A stretch of 64,000 nucleotides of DNA from Callaeas wilsoni. Lineage: Eukaryota > Chordata > Aves > Passeriformes > Callaeidae. Shown in pieces: positions 11,466 through 32,669 of this stretch (its first letter is position 1; every line of letters begins with the position of its first letter). The stretch lies in assembly GCA_013398955.1 (NCBI GenBank), contig VWPU01009604.1:1-64000 (forward strand). The letters run 5' to 3'. The position numbers and the translations under genes were made by a program. The notes beneath the pieces were generated by a model. That model was not told where the DNA came from, did no database searches, and was given only the letters and a program-made list of their open reading frames with translations.

Positions 11466-12780
11466 CTCATACTAAAATAGAAGTTACATATTTTGTTTTT
11501 ATTAACCTCATTCACCTCGTAGTCCCAGCTCTGTACTATACACTGTTCAAATCCTGTGCAAACACAGTGCTATTAATTTTGTCACAGACTGTTCGGGGAT
11601 AATTGTGACTTTAGTAATTAAGTACATCAAAACCACCAATGAATTAATCTTTATTATACTGCTAAGACATATGGTCTTATTAGAAGTGATAAATCTGAAA
11701 TACTTAAATACTAAAATTCTCATTTACTCAGTGCCAGACACTCAGGAGATGATTTTCCAGAAGACGCAGCCTTTGGTGCATGCTCATTCAGAGCTTGGTG
11801 CCGGCTGCCTCCAGCTGCAGTACTGAGTGCTCATCGCTTTTAGAACAGACCAAGGCTCCCAGAAAACGAGGGCTGGTGCCTCTGATGTCCCAGGCCGTAG
11901 TCGTGTGCCTTGCATCACACAGCCCTAATTCCTGCAGCCCCTGTGGAGCCGCGATTCCTTCCCTAAGCTCTCCAAGCGTGGCAGGAGTGTGGCTCTCCGT
12001 GCTCAGATTTCTTCTCGCAAGGCAGGCAGCGAGGGCAAAGGAGCCCACAGGAGATCTGGAAGGCGATTGCAGTAAAGAGGTCCTGGCCACCTAATTTCTG
12101 GCAAACCCCCCAAATTTTTAATGATTACTTTGAATTCCTAATGATAGTTCAAAAGCAGTGCTCCCAAATGGTCCTTTTCTGGAGTGTTTCGGAGCACAGC
12201 ATCTCTCTGCAGGTCTTAGGGATGCTAAGAGTCAGGACTACAAGCCTTCTGCCTCTATTCCCTCCCTGCCTTGTCCCAATCTGCTTCAGTCCTTCCCACG
12301 GCCAACTCCTTGTTCCCGTGCCTTGTATTTGGAGTCCTTTGCTGCACCAGGATGGGGAGGAACAGCAAGAGGGGAGGTCTAGCGCTCCCTTTGCTGCTCC
12401 GAGGGGAGGCCTGCAGAGCGCACGGGGATGCATATGCACAGTGCAGATGCCTGTAGGAGGAATGAAGGGGATGACGTGTGCTCAGCTCAGGCAGAAGCTG
12501 TAGATGACTCTCAGACTACAACAAGTCTCCTGAGCACACACAAGCTGGATTTTTTTCCAGAAGCTCCAAACATAGCCAAATTTCTACACGTTTTCTTCAA
12601 ATTAAAGAGAGATTTTATCTGTGTTTGTCAGACAACATATGATCACTGGTACTTTTAGAACACCCTCTGTAAATCAAGCATGAAATACTTTTTTTTACTC
12701 TTCTAACAACTCTTCATGTTTGAGAATTAGCATTCTGCTTTTTCACTGGAGAAATGATTGAGGCAGAAAAGGAAATTTTG

Positions 12781-12860
12781 GGGCCAGAAAGAGCCACGGT
12801 GATCTTGTTTCAATCTCGTGTATAACTAGACCATCGGACATCCTTAAAAAATTCTTACCA
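12781..12860 (-). mobile_element. possible ancient CR1/L3-like fragment
   Basis: Bases around GTGATCTTGTTTCAATCTCG and TGTATAACTAGACCATCGGA resemble the reptile-type CR1 3' segment with 'gtgatcatctagtctgacctcctgtataac'-like order. It is strongly decayed and short, so the call is tentative. Confidence 0.35.
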
Positions 12861-15800
12861 CACAATTACATTAGTTTTGTTAAGAAAAAGATTTTTGATG
12901 AAAAAATGCTCAGTGATGGAAAATCCTCTACAGTCTTGGGTAAATTATTTTACTAGTCATTTATTTGTAATTTGAATTTAATTAGCCTCAAGTTCAGTAA
13001 ATTGGATCTTGCTAGAAATGTTTGTTTCTTGTCACGAAATGTTTGTTTCCTATGTAATGTAGTTACTTATTGTATGGAAGTTCTCTGTTGCTGTTCTTCA
13101 TGACCAACCCAAATAGTTTGAGCTGCTGCACTCTGACTGTGGGGCTCGTTTTCACAATCCTTATTCATTCTTTGCTCCAGCTATTTTTTAAGTGCAGCTG
13201 TTTCAGCTAGAAACATGCTATTTACAAGGATATATCCAAAACTGTTACCATATTTTATCCTAAGGCATGACCATCCATTAGAAGCAGATAACTTGGCACA
13301 AACATGCTAATCACAATTAATTTAGTGAGAGCAGGCAGGTAGATTTCCGTCCTGTTGATGAGCCATCGTGACTGGAAGTCTTTTTCTAGAGTTGATCCTG
13401 CCAAGGTGGAAACACATAATCCTGAAAAAAGCCAAGCCACTCTCCACCTCCATCCCCTTCTTGCTTTGCTGGTGAAACTGCACTGCGGTGCGGTGGCACG
13501 GTAGGGATGAGCACACAACCTCCTCACTCCCTGACTGCCTCTTCGAAAACTTTGAAGCTGTGGTCTGCACAGCCCTTTCTTGCAGTTCAGGCATTGAATG
13601 CATGGTATGTGATTACATTCGGGCAGGAAATGATTCATAAAATTTAGTGAAAGGAGAGATCATTGGATAATGTAATCTGACCTCCTATAGCTACCAAAGA
13701 TTTTTTTTTCCCTGAGTATGCCTCCATTCAACTTAACTGTTTCTATTTACTTTAAGTATTACTTCTGTTAGGGTAAAGTGCACATTACAAAAAGACATCT
13801 AACAGTGGTTGCAAGACAACAGGATCCATTAAATCCTTTGTACTTTGTTCCAGTGTTTAAATGCTCATGATGGCATAGATTATTGCCTTATTTCTTATTT
13901 GGATGTATCTGGCTTCAGCTTCACTTTCTAAAGTGCTTGTTGCATTTCAGATTAAAATAATTCAGTATTCATATCTTCCCCTGGAAGTACTTCACTTTAC
14001 TCAAGTGACCTAAATCTTTTTTCTATGCAAAGAAATTTCTTCAGCCTGCAAGTATTTATTTTAGCTTCTTTCCTCACTCTTACCATTTTCTAACATTACT
14101 TGAAAAACACTTACATGCGAACTGTACACACTGTTACAGCATTAGTCTTATAATATCGTTAAACAGATGTAAAACCACTTCACTTAGGTTAGCATCTGCA
14201 TTAGCTGCCTTTGCAGCAGCTCCTCCCTGGCAGCTCAAACTATGGATTGTATTCATTTCTCACTTTGATCTCTAATTCCTTTCAAGAATCACTCACATTT
14301 CAGGATGCAGTCCCTATTCAGTGGCAATGACGTGCATTCCCTATTCTGAGATGCAAGTGTTTGCATTTGGCTGTATTAAAACATATTGTGAATAAAGAAA
14401 ACAGCCTACTGGGCACTCCAGATTGCACTGTTTCACTGTGTCTTCAGCATTATTTATCAATCTTCTAAATTTTTTAACTTTGTAAATATTATGACCAATT
14501 AGTTTATATTGAACCTTGATGTCTCTAAGGTCTTGATAAAGCTTTTTCTATTTAGCAGTGATTTCTCTATGATTACTTTTCTTTTTATTCTGTCACTTGA
14601 CAGATAATTCACTTGTGGAAACTGTGCACTGTAATACTTTGCTGTGGCTTTTTAAAACCAGAATGTTGTGCTGCTAACTTAAGTTACTAACTAATAAAAG
14701 TTAACTTTTCTGTCATCTAACTTCTCAGTGAGCTAGCTTAACTCCAAAGAGCATGATATTCCATAGAACTCTGCTAAGTGATGTCATTCATCTTTCTTAT
14801 CAGCTTTTCTGGTATTTTGCTTGGGAGGGATGTCAATCATGCTGTCCGGTGGATAGCTGGATCATTATGTTTCCCTTCTCTGAATATTATCACATAGCAG
14901 CTGTCTTTCAGTCCTTTGGCTTTCCCCAGTGTTCAGAGATTCATTGTGACTGAATGTCAGTAGTGATTACAAGCATCTGACAGAAGCAAATGATTATGGT
15001 CCACATCTACCCTTTTCCAGCAATTCTGTTCTTTTTGGTCCCAGCTCTCCTCCTCCTGAAGCTCCTCAAGCTTGTAAGCCCCCTTTCCTGCTGCTGGAGT
15101 GGGGGAAGATTGCTTCTTTGGGTTCCTCAACCATGGAGAAAATGTGAGGACTCTCAAGCATTACAGGGAGAAAGGAAAGAGCACAATTGTTCTGAGCAGC
15201 TGAGTGCTGTTCACACAACTTCTTCCTTTTTCTCATCCACATGAGATGGGTGGGCTGGCAAGGGAAGGAGCCCCCAGCTTCCTTCAGAGGTGGAGATGGG
15301 CTGTTCTGTCCTAGGGGTGGAGAGCAGAGTTCACAGGTGATCAGAAGAAAACATGGTCCAGGTAGGACTTGAATACATGCTCTTCTCCAGTTTTTGAAAG
15401 AAATGTTTTCATGGTTTGTGGATCTGTGTAGCTCAACAAATTCAAGTGCTGATTTCAGACATATTTTTAAGACCATTAGCCATGAACCTTCTGACTTTGT
15501 CTTCATTCCTATCCATGCATTCTCAGACTCACTTCAACCACATGCCGCTACTGGCATTAGTGGTAGTGGCAGAAGCACCTCTTGGCTGTATGTGTATCTA
15601 GGACATTGATGTTCAGTTGTTGGGGCAGTGCTTCATACTATGTTACTGTGGTAACCCTTTGTCCTAATTCTGTAGAACGTTCCTGTAGAAAGCCTGAAGA
15701 AAGCATGGCTAATTCTTGCTTGATGGGAGTGCAGGATTCTCCTTCTTTTCAAAGACTAGAAATAAATCTGTTGAGCACTCTTACCTTTTATGCAGTTGCA

Positions 15801-16291
15801 ACATAAAGCCACCTCCATATAATTAGAACCGTACATACTTTTTAGAATTATTTTCTTTGTAAAATTCTTCTAAAAACCACGCCATCTTTTGTCTTTAGTG
15901 CTGGAACTTGTGAATTTTCTTTTGGGCCTTTATCTTTCCTAACTGCTATTTTGCACTCCATAAATTCTAGCTCATATTGTTTGCTATTTATTTCCTGGTT
16001 TTCAGTTCGAATACTGAGGTCTTTTTAGTTATTTCTACTTACTGTTGCATATTAATCAACTGATCCAGAATGGGTTTTAAAACAAAGTCGCCCTTTTGGG
16101 AAATTGAATGAACTCTTAACTTTCAGTTTTCAGTTGAATTATGCTGTTCAAGCCTTTCTCCTCCTTTTTACTTTGCTCATGAAGGCAAGAGAAGGGAAGT
16201 CTAGCATGTGACACTGTTTTGAAACACAAACTATGAGTCATAGATTCATATTATGGACAGGAAGGACTCAGAACACAAAAGTATTACAATA

Positions 16292-17324
16292 TTTTATTAG
16301 GTTTGCATGGCAAGGATTTGGTAGTGGTGGTCTACAGGGGTAGCTTCTGTGAGAAGCTGCTGGAAGCTTCCCCTGTGTCCAGTAGGTCCACAACAGACCT
16401 GCCGCTGTCCAGGGCTGTGCCCATCAACAACAATGGCAGCACCTTTGGGATAATGTATTTATGAAGGGGGAAAAGAGCCTGCACAACTGCAACTGCACTC
16501 ATAGACAGGAGTGAGAATATGTGAGAGCAGCAGCCTTGCAGACTTCAGGGTCAGTGAAGAAGGAGTGGGAGGAGATGCTCCAGGCACTGGAGCAAATTCT
16601 TCTGCAGCCCATGTTGAAGACCATGGTGAGGCAGCTGTGTCCCTGCAGCCCATGGAGGACCCCACTTCAGAACAGGTGGATGCCTGAAGGAGGCTGTGAC
16701 TCCTTGGGAAGCCTGTGCTGGAGCAGGGTCCTAGCAGGACCTGTGGACTCATGGAGAGAGGACCCCACATTGGAGCAGGTTTGCTGGTAGAACTTGCGAT
16801 GCCAAGGAGCACCCATGCTGGAGCAGCCTATTCCTGAAGGACTGGACCCTGTGGGAGAGACCCTTGCTGAGGCAGTTTGTGAATAATTGCAGCTCATGGG
16901 AAGGACTACTGTTGGAGAAGTTTATGGGAGAGTGTGAGGAGTCTTGCCTCTGAGCGGCAGAGACAGCATGATGAACTGACCACAGCCTCCATTCCCCACC
17001 CCCCTGTGCTGCTGCGAGGGGAGGAGGTAGAAAAAATGCAGTGAAGTTGAACCTCGGAAGAAGGGACAGGTGTGGGGAAGGTATTTTTGAGATTTGGGTT
17101 TATTTCTCATTACCCTGCTCCGATTTGATTGGCAACAAATTAAACTAATTTCCCCGAGTTCAGTCTGTTTTGTCCGTGATGGTAAGTGATGAGTGATCTC
17201 TTCCTTTCCTTATCTCAACCCATGAGCCTTTTGTCATGTTTTCTCTCCCTTGTCCTGCTGAGGAGGGGAGTGGTAGAATGGGTTTGGTTGGTAGCTGGCG
17301 TCCAGACAATGTCAATCCACCACA
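16292..17324 (+). mobile_element. solo-type LTR of the same endogenous retrovirus family, sense
   Basis: This is the reverse-oriented partner of the LTR at 8775-9820; segments such as CTTCTGTGAGAAGCTGCTGG and the AGTGAAGAAGGAG block appear in both. It ends in CCACCACA at 17324; the left edge is blurred. It lies in the same direction as AHRR. It has a TATA-like TATTTATG at 16456-16463, a variant poly(A) signal ATTAAA at 17139-17144 and a consensus-like splice donor G|GTAAGT at 17181/17182. No internal retroviral genes are present. The target-site duplication is not clear (ACAAT/AGCAT at best). Reading frames within it are repeat-derived. Confidence 0.78.
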
Positions 17325-19199
17325 AGCATAAATACCTTTTAATGTAAGGTCTCGGAAGAAACTGCAGTTCTTTTGGCATCTCCACACCATTTTAGCTTCC
17401 AGCTGAAGGAGGAAACCTGTGAGGGTAGATGTAATCTCAAAAACTGGCAGACTGTTAAAAAAAAAAAGAACTTGCAGATTTAACTTTGTTAAACCAACTT
17501 AACAAAGTCCCTGAAGGTGGCATGAAGGCTTTATCTAAGCAAAGGCTGTGGCATAATCTTAACCTGCAGCAGTATTTATTGCGCTGTATCGCATCCCTCA
17601 TCAACTTTGGACAGGCAGTTCATCCATCTGACATCACAGGAAATCATTCCAGTAATAGTGAAAAAATGGTTCTGTTTCTGGAAGAACTTTATGCCTGACA
17701 CTGCACCAACTGGAGAGTGACTGGTGTTTCCACCATAACCTGCATTTGAGAGAAGGCAACTAGTCTGATCTCTATATTATGCATCATTTCAGAAGGAAAG
17801 AACAAATAACAGCTGTGGTTAGTTGGAGTAAAAATGGAATGTAGATTTAAATGATTTTGACAAAGTAACCTGATAAATGTCTGTTGACACAATAACTGAT
17901 TTTCCAGACGAGGGAAACACAGTAGATATCTGTTAAGGTATCTCAATTTAGCAAAGGATGCTGTACTTGCATGTATGAAATACATTTTAGATTTTGCTTA
18001 ATAAACTATGCTTGATTCCGTTCTCCTAAAATGATAGGAAGAAAAAACAGTTTGTGACATGAGAGGGAAATAAAAGAGTTTGGGTTGTCCCAGAATAGAA
18101 AAATGAAGGCTGACTGAAGATATGACTGATATTTAAAAATATGCCAATGAATAAACACAATGGAGGAGGAAGAGCTATTTAAACTAAAAGACAATGTTGG
18201 CAGAAGAACAAATGGGCATAAAATGACCATGAACAAATTTAAGCTGGAAGGCGAAAGGTTTCTAGTTATCAGAAAGCTGTCTTTCAATGAAAAAGAAAGC
18301 TCTCCTAAATGGTTTTTAAATTAAGCTCGGTAAGTTTATGATTTCCTTTACATGACACGCATGTTCGCCATCATGGGATTTAATTCAGTGACATAGAAGT
18401 TCCCTTTAATTTTATATCTTACACAAAGCAGCAATTACTCTTGAGATATACTAACCTCTCTGGCAGCATGCACCCACTGTTGAACAGCACTCAACATGAC
18501 TAAAATGTCTTTTCAGACAGAAAATCAAGAGACTCTGATATTCAGCTAATGTCTAGAAGATTTAAACAGGCTGAATGCAAAGATTTTTTCCCAGCTTGCA
18601 GTGTCTCTAAGGTCAACATACTCAAACAAGTCAATAAGACCAAGTTTTGTGTAAAAATTGTCACCTCAGTCAGCACTGCATTGGGTCCCACTGCTAACCA
18701 CAAAACTGTGTGTCGCATCTTGAGCTGCCGACAGCTATATTTCCAGCCTTTAAAAATGAGGATGTGAGGATCTGGAGAAATGCTGATTTGAATAATTGCA
18801 ACCTACTAGTCACAATGTCAGTAATGGAGATCATATTCCTGTGTACTTTAAAAGCTGTGAAATCGTCCCTGCAGATGATGGGTAGTATTATTCATTCTTA
18901 TTTGTTTAGCTGAATTTAGAAATGAGCCTGGAAAGGAAAAAAAATTTGGATATCCAGTAAACAGGATGTATTTTATGCCCATTTTATATCATGCATAGTA
19001 TACTTAATTGGAAAAAATGAAAATTGAACATAAACATCAATATTCTAATAATATTAGGGTAGGAAATTGGAATAAGCCGTAAGCTTCTATCTTAACTAAT
19101 GCCACCATGCTTTGTAGTGTTGCTGAATGTCACACTCAAGGAACAAATATTTTCCTCAGTGGAACTTTCTCAGTGCTGTCATTTAGCACAGCAGTCTGA

Positions 19200-26115
<6,916 letters not shown>

Positions 26116-26297
26116 AAGGCCTGCAGTTGGGAATGAAAAATCGAATCCTTCAAAGAGACACAGAGACCGTCTGAATGCGGAACTGGACCACCTGGCCAGC
26201 CTCCTTCCTTTTCCACCTGACATCGTATCGAAGCTGGACAAACTTTCCGTCCTGCGCCTTAGTGTCAGCTATCTCCGAGTCAAAAGTTTCTTTCAAG
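26116..26297 (+). CDS. AHRR: AHRR exon 3: basic helix-loop-helix
   Basis: 182 bases completing codon 21 and encoding residues 22-81, plus the first base of codon 82. The basic region is NPSKRHRDR (31-39), which contacts the XRE half-site in this family and supplies the second NLS half. Helix 1 is about 40-51, the loop has PFPPD (52-56), and helix 2 is about 57-76 ([18 protein letters not shown] at 60-77). This region is very highly conserved, and its codon context shows no stop or indel. The exon ends FFQ then G, with donor CAAG|GTAGGT. The NAELDH string (41-46) and PPDIVSK (54-60) are as in AHRR; AHR has NTELDR here. The helices serve dimerisation with ARNT and nuclear DNA binding. Confidence 0.97.
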
Positions 26298-28578
26298 GTA
26301 GGTTTCCTTAAAATATCAGCATCCTGTTAAAAGTATCCCTCTAATTTATTGCTGCTTTGTACTAATCCTGAGTAAAAGTAACAAATAGTATATATTGATA
26401 AAGGCAGGGAAAAAAAAATTTATTATTGAACTTATTTTGTGAATGGGATTTTGCATTGGAAATTTCACGCATTTCCTCTTATGCCATTTGTGTGGTTTCA
26501 CCAATGGCATAACATCCATCTTTCCTCAGCTTGCTTTAGGAAATCGGAAGACACAACAGAAAAATAACTAAACTGGGAAAGAAGCTTGGGGCAGATGCAA
26601 TACCTGTAGATAGTTTGAATTCTCTGTTTGAAGCCGTTATTATGAAAGTTCAAAATGCCTGTTTAAGTAGGGTGTGGAAGTCAAGCAACTGCTGTATTAC
26701 CTATGTTTGCTGTATGGCAGGAGGAAATGCGTTCACTTGAAAAGCCAAAATGATCACTGTCTTTCAAGTTTAGAGAGATTCAAAGTTTAAAGTCCTGAAT
26801 AAAGCTGTACTAGGCTACACTTTGTGTAATTGTCTGGCACACCACAAAATGAAAGCCAAATGTGCCTTTTCAGATGCACATAAAAAGAATTCTTCCAAAT
26901 ATTAAGATATTTTGAGTTTCTTCTCTTGCTGAGGAGTTCACAAGAGCAAAATCCAGGTTAGGGATTTAATCATGGAAATCCTCTCTTGAGTTGTTTTCAA
27001 ACAAAAGGAAAAAAGTCTATTTGAAGGAGTGGAGTTGAGCAAAACTTATAGGTGGACTGCAGAGATAAACAGAATTATTTTTTACAGACACTGTTTTTCC
27101 TTTACTACTCTTTATTATTTCTTCCTGTTACTACTCCTTATGATGTACAGTGTGTACATGTATATATATTTTTTTTTGCCTTAACCAAAGAATAATATCT
27201 GTTGGTTGCCTTCTTGCTTTTAAAATGCATTTTAGTATAAAAGAAATGCCAGCTTGAAGAGACTTTGGCAGGCTGCAGGGCATTTTACAAGCTGACATGA
27301 GATTACAAAGGGTGATATCACTTATAGCAGGAGCCTCCCGTGTCAACTGTGGCAGCTGATTGCCCAGCCTCCAGCATCCTGCAGTTTACAGAGTGCCTCT
27401 CTTTCCCTTTAAACACATACCTGACTGTTATGGCCCCTTCCTCCAAGCCTGACTTTTGTTTCTCTTGGATTCACAAGCAATAATATCTCTTCAGCTGCCT
27501 TTACTACTTTTCTGCCAGAGTTTCTAGGATCCATCGTCTCTTTTTCTTAAAGGGACAAGATAAAAGGAAAACAAGTAAAGCCAGGCTGCATTATGCTAAA
27601 ATGTTCCGTGTTTCATGTTTTGGGACATTTCATTTAATTTAATCCTCAAATTACCTAATTGAACATAGTGTGTGTTCCCTTCATTCTTATTTTAAAATGT
27701 TTACATCATGAAACTAAGGTTACAGAAAGCATTGTTTATAGTAAAGGAAGGAAACTACATGCCATTTTAAGACAAGAGAGCAGGCTGGAGCTTCAGAAGG
27801 GTGGAGTGGCGGAGAGGTGAGCTGTGGAAACTCAGCTTCGTGAGGAATGGTTACAAATATTCGGGTAAGGGCAGAATCTGCTGCATCCTTCATGAGCATC
27901 ACGATCTACTTCCTTGTAGTTATGGAGAAATAAGGCAGAATCTGTTTGTTTTGATTTTTTTAAAGCAAAAAATTTTGGTAGCAAGTCACCTAAAAAAGCA
28001 AGAAAACATATCCGTCCCAGTGTTTCAATCCTTGTTGTGATGAAAGAGGGTATAAGAGCAGAAATGGGTTGTTTGTGGCTTTTAAAATCAAAGGATGGCA
28101 CTAAATTGGGAGCTGTTATAAACACTCTGAGGACAGAGAACAGACCAGTGGCATACAGAGATGTTAGAATACTGGATTAAAAAATGTATCTGGAAAAATG
28201 GCTCGCTAAATCTGTACTAATTCACTCAGGGAAAATTAATCCAAAGAAGCTTGTGTTCGACAGAAAAGACAAACCTGGAAAAGAGAACATAAAAACAATA
28301 ATTGAAGAGGGACAGTGGTCAGCAAGTTGTTCCATGCCTGTAATACAATATGTTGACATAAACAAGAAAGCTAAGTGTGGATTTTGGTCTGTTTGCCCAG
28401 AGGCAGCATGTCACTACACAGGAAGGTTATAATCCCTCTCTGCATGAGACCAGCATGACTCCATCTGGAATAGAGCTTTCTGTTGTGGGCATCTTCTGGT
28501 CACAAGGGCATTAGTACATATTAAAGGGTTTGGAATAAACACAGGCAAGAAGGCATAAAGTTGCATGGGCAAAAAAAA

Positions 28579-28604
28579 TCAACAAACAAACAAACAAACA
28601 ACAA
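28579..28604. repeat. (CAAA)n simple repeat
   Basis: About five tandem AACA/CAAA units following a short A-run in intron 3. Confidence 0.8.
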
Positions 28605-31600
28605 CCCCCAAAACACTAAAGTTAGCTCAAATGTGTACAATTTATATTCTCTGGCTGTTTGTCTTCATAGGAGGAAAAAATGAGAAGGGAGGGAATGCTT
28701 AGGATATTTTAGAGTCGCATGGTGGAGAAACCAAGGAATGATGATGCCCAAGATGAAATTTAGCTTGAATATCAAGCAAAACATACCTGTAATGAGTTCT
28801 GTTCAGCTATCCAATATTCCTAAAGTGGATGCAGTGGAGATTCAGTACATTCAATTTTGTAATGTGCAACAGACAGTACTGTGCATCTTTTGTTTAAAAA
28901 AACCTGTTCTTAGAGTTTTGAGGAAATTAAGCTTAAATTCCAGGTTTTTAAAACATGCTTTTAAGAATATCGTTTGCCATTTAAAAAAAAAAAACCATGA
29001 GTAGCGCTATTTGACACGTGTAAGTTCGCATGTGAGATTGCATATTCAACCCATAACAGGTCAGCAATTTCCATGACAATTACAGTGGCACACCTTCAAC
29101 AATGCCAGCGGTTTCTGGGCACACTCGATTACTTACCACTAGGTGTCCTTTCAGTAGCTACTCTGCAGTAGTCAGTGTGCAGCACAAACCTATTTGATTT
29201 GTGAAGATCAATAGCCAACTGGAGGGCGACTCGTAACCTCGCCATATTGACTTCAAGTGTGAAAATGGTTTTGCAGAAAGTTAGTGCATGGAGAACATCT
29301 GTCAGTCATTTTTTCCCATTTTAGTGACCATTAGAGGTTAGCACCTTGAAGCATATAGCCAGTTCATCTTACCTGAGTTGTTTAAGCAAAGGCCTGGTTC
29401 CTTTCCAAAATTTAGACCTGGTTGTTGAGACAGATATTCCTAGGATTCAGTTTAAGTCCTTGTGGTGAATTCCCTCCCTCATTCTTAGAAATGTTTTCCT
29501 TTTGCTTCAGAACAATTCTCCGTCTACTTGTTTAAGATTCTTCATATCTCTGTTATCAGTTGGCAGAGGCTCTATTAATAACCTCACCGCCCCCAAGCTA
29601 TAGGCATTTAGTCATTTTGCATTTTCCTGATAAGCTCTTCAAAATGGCTTGCAGCAATAACCTTCCATTCTCACCGGATCTCGTGTATGAAGCAGCTGGG
29701 TCTGAACCAGGTTTAGTTGATGGCTGAGAGACATTAACTGCTACAGGAAACTGTGACTGTCATTTGGCCCTGACAAAGATTTGCTTTGGGTGGGGCTCCT
29801 GTGACCATGGAGTGGTACTTAGTGTCTGTGACCACTTGAGTTTGCTGGGCCTCTGTCTTGGACAAATTCCATCTCGGTTAATTGTAGTCTGTCTTCCTTT
29901 GCCACTCTTGACAACACATCCTTTAGTACTTCTTATTTCTCAGTTTTTCCACTGGTGGGGAAATGGTGGACTTGCTCCACTTCAAAACCAACCCCCTTTT
30001 GTTGGTTGTTTAAATTGTTCTCTTCTAGTATAGGTAATGATTTAGTAGACAAATGTCAAAAGAATAGCACCTTGTCCTCTTAGCAGCTCAGGTCCTTTCT
30101 GAGAGACGGCCAGCTTAATTTTCCCAGTACTTTTAAGGAAACCAGCTACGACAATTTAGATAGACCAACACAGTTACAACTAGGGCTCTCCTCATCTTTC
30201 AGTTCTTAGTGTAACTAACCTTGTATCAATAAGACACTCAAACTTTCCTTCAACATCTCATTCATTAATGTTAGACCTTTTAGCCGTAAGCATTGCTGAT
30301 AAATGATAGCTGATGTTGAGTATAGTCTCAGATGGGAAATGTAGAGACCTCAGTACGGACCAATTTTTAAAATTTTAAATCCTTTGCTACATAATTTATA
30401 TAAAGCATAATTTAATGCAATAGCTTGTTATTTTGCCCATCTGGACATTTTTTGCATACACACATATACATATGCAAAACCAGAGACGTGCATGCACGCA
30501 CTAAAGCAGTGTCTTCCCAACAAAAATCTCCCTCATGTACTGTTTTGAATCTTTATGTTTATTTCAGATCTCAGTGCCTTCTCTGTATTTACTTACTTCC
30601 AGACTTCATTTGATTTTGAAAGCTAAAAATCTGATAGATTTATGGATGACTAAATATAGACGGTAGAGAGTCACAGATGAACTCTGTGAATAAATATCCT
30701 AAAAGTTTCTGTAAATTTTCTATTTAAACTGCAATCCAGATCTTTGCAAAATTAGTGACAGTCAAGCATGGAGACGTTCTTTGACCTGCCTTAGACTAAA
30801 TTTATATATGGATTTTAAACTGAAGTACAGTCGAGTTTGACAAATTTGTCTACAAATGTTAGTTCATCTGTTTCCATGTAAAATTAAAAATTTTAAGAAA
30901 CAAGTGTGTAGTGAATTTCCCTGAGTAAAGAGTAAGTTATGCCATAACCTGAGGGTCATTGTCTAATATTTTTGCAAATCTGCAACATGAGAGATTTCAT
31001 ATCTTCCTTTGCAATCTCTAACATCCAAGCTGAGAATCTCCTCGTTCAGTTTAAACTCTCCTTCTGTAGAAGAAAAAATTGTTTCCTTTTCTTGTGGCGC
31101 CTCAGCTTTTACAGCCATGAAGGTGATCCTAGCAGATGGAAGTAAAAAGAGACAATAAACACTAAACTTTTTTGTTTTCATTGTCTGTAGCTCCCACTCT
31201 GCTGAGTAGCAGAGAACTATTTTCCCAACCTTGTATGGTTAAAGGGCTTCCAGCATGCTTTTTATAACCTTCCCTTTCTTGCTACATCTGATATTACACA
31301 CTGATTTTTCTGTTTTTCTTCTTATACACATGTGCTTTATTTTATTCATTTTAAAAAGAGATTATCTGTGAGCTTCCAGTCACGGAAGAACTCAAGATTT
31401 TGTTCAGGTGGTCTTTTCTTACGTTTCCCACTCTTCACTGCCACTGAGACAGTTTGTGCTTATCTCCTATATATTGATTTGTTGAAAGAACATCCAGCTT
31501 CTATTTCCCTTAGATGTGTCCTCTGAGATTTTTCCAGGTGTGCTGAAGTCTCCCTCCTGTGGGTCCTCTGTCTTCATGTTGCTGTGCCTTGGATTGCTGC

Positions 31601-31689
31601 TGCTGGAAGAACTGTTGATTCCAGGATTTCCTGGTCACTTCCACCAAGCTGCCCTAACTCCTTCTAACCCATTTCTCCCCTTCAATTAA

Positions 31690-31740
31690 ACCTCTTTTTA
31701 TTTATTTTTATTATATACATATTTTTTTTTCCCCCCCATT
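31690..31740. repeat. T-rich low-complexity tract
   Basis: TTTATTTATTTTTATTATAT-like sequence followed by a T-run and a C-run. No element boundaries are seen. Confidence 0.7.
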
Positions 31741-32669
31741 TCTGACAGGGTAGTACATACTGTGTGGTTTCTGTCTTTCTTCTAATTTAGCATTTATGTT
31801 AGTGGGTCATTTCCTTTTACTCATCTATGTATTTGGTGTGATCCAATTCCCATCAACGTTTATCTTTAATGGAAATTGAATGTATCCCTTTTAAGAAGAA
31901 AGCAACAAAAGATTCCTCCCAGCTGGCCTGATTTTCAGCATCCTCAATTACTCACAGTCCGTTCCAGCTTTGTTCTCCTCCTTCATTGTCCATGGCTGTT
32001 ACTCTCCTAGGTCAGAAGCATACTACTGTGACTGAGATTCCTCAGGTTCATTCATTACACCCTTTAGGCTATCATTTATTGTAGCATTTGAGAGTTTAGT
32101 GCTGCAGCCCCCACTGCAGACCTGTTTCAGGTGTGACAAGTATGACGCTCCAGTGACACTCACGGAAAATTAAGGTTTTAAATCCTGAGATAGGTGAGGA
32201 AGCACAGAGTGATCTTGTTTTCCGTGCATAGTCTGCAATATAATGCTACTCAGCAGTGCTGTCGGAGTGCTGCTTACCTGAACCAAAGCTCCTGGTCTGA
32301 GGATCCAAGATTCCTTTGCAGTGCGTGTCCTGGGGCTCTCAGGCATCCCTTTCTACCCCACCGTCTCTTCCTAATAATTCTGTTTTCCCAGAGTTTTCTT
32401 TTCAAACTCTCTGTAATTTTCTTTTTCCCCTGGATTGACAAATTCTGCTTCTTTGGTATAAATATGTTTTTTAGATTTTACTGTACATAGGCATGGAAAA
32501 TTTTTCCACAAGATTCAACTGATTCTGAAACTAAGTTCATATGGTTGAGCTTACTATTACAATTATGGCCTATACTGGATCCATTTCTGTGGGAAAAATT
32601 AATCTTTCATTTGTTAGCCAGTTTCAGTAGCCTGAAGCTTTCCCTTAAATTTAAAACTATAGTCTTAGT

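Noticed and set aside
16459..16897. Minus-strand frames with peptides similar to those in the 9.2-9.8 kb region
   Set aside because: Same LTR family read antisense; the similarity reflects the repeat, not a protein family.
30489..30499. XRE-like GTGCGTGCAT on the minus strand
   Set aside because: It fits the core only with G at the first position and fails the 3' flank of the consensus. Isolated in AT-rich intron.
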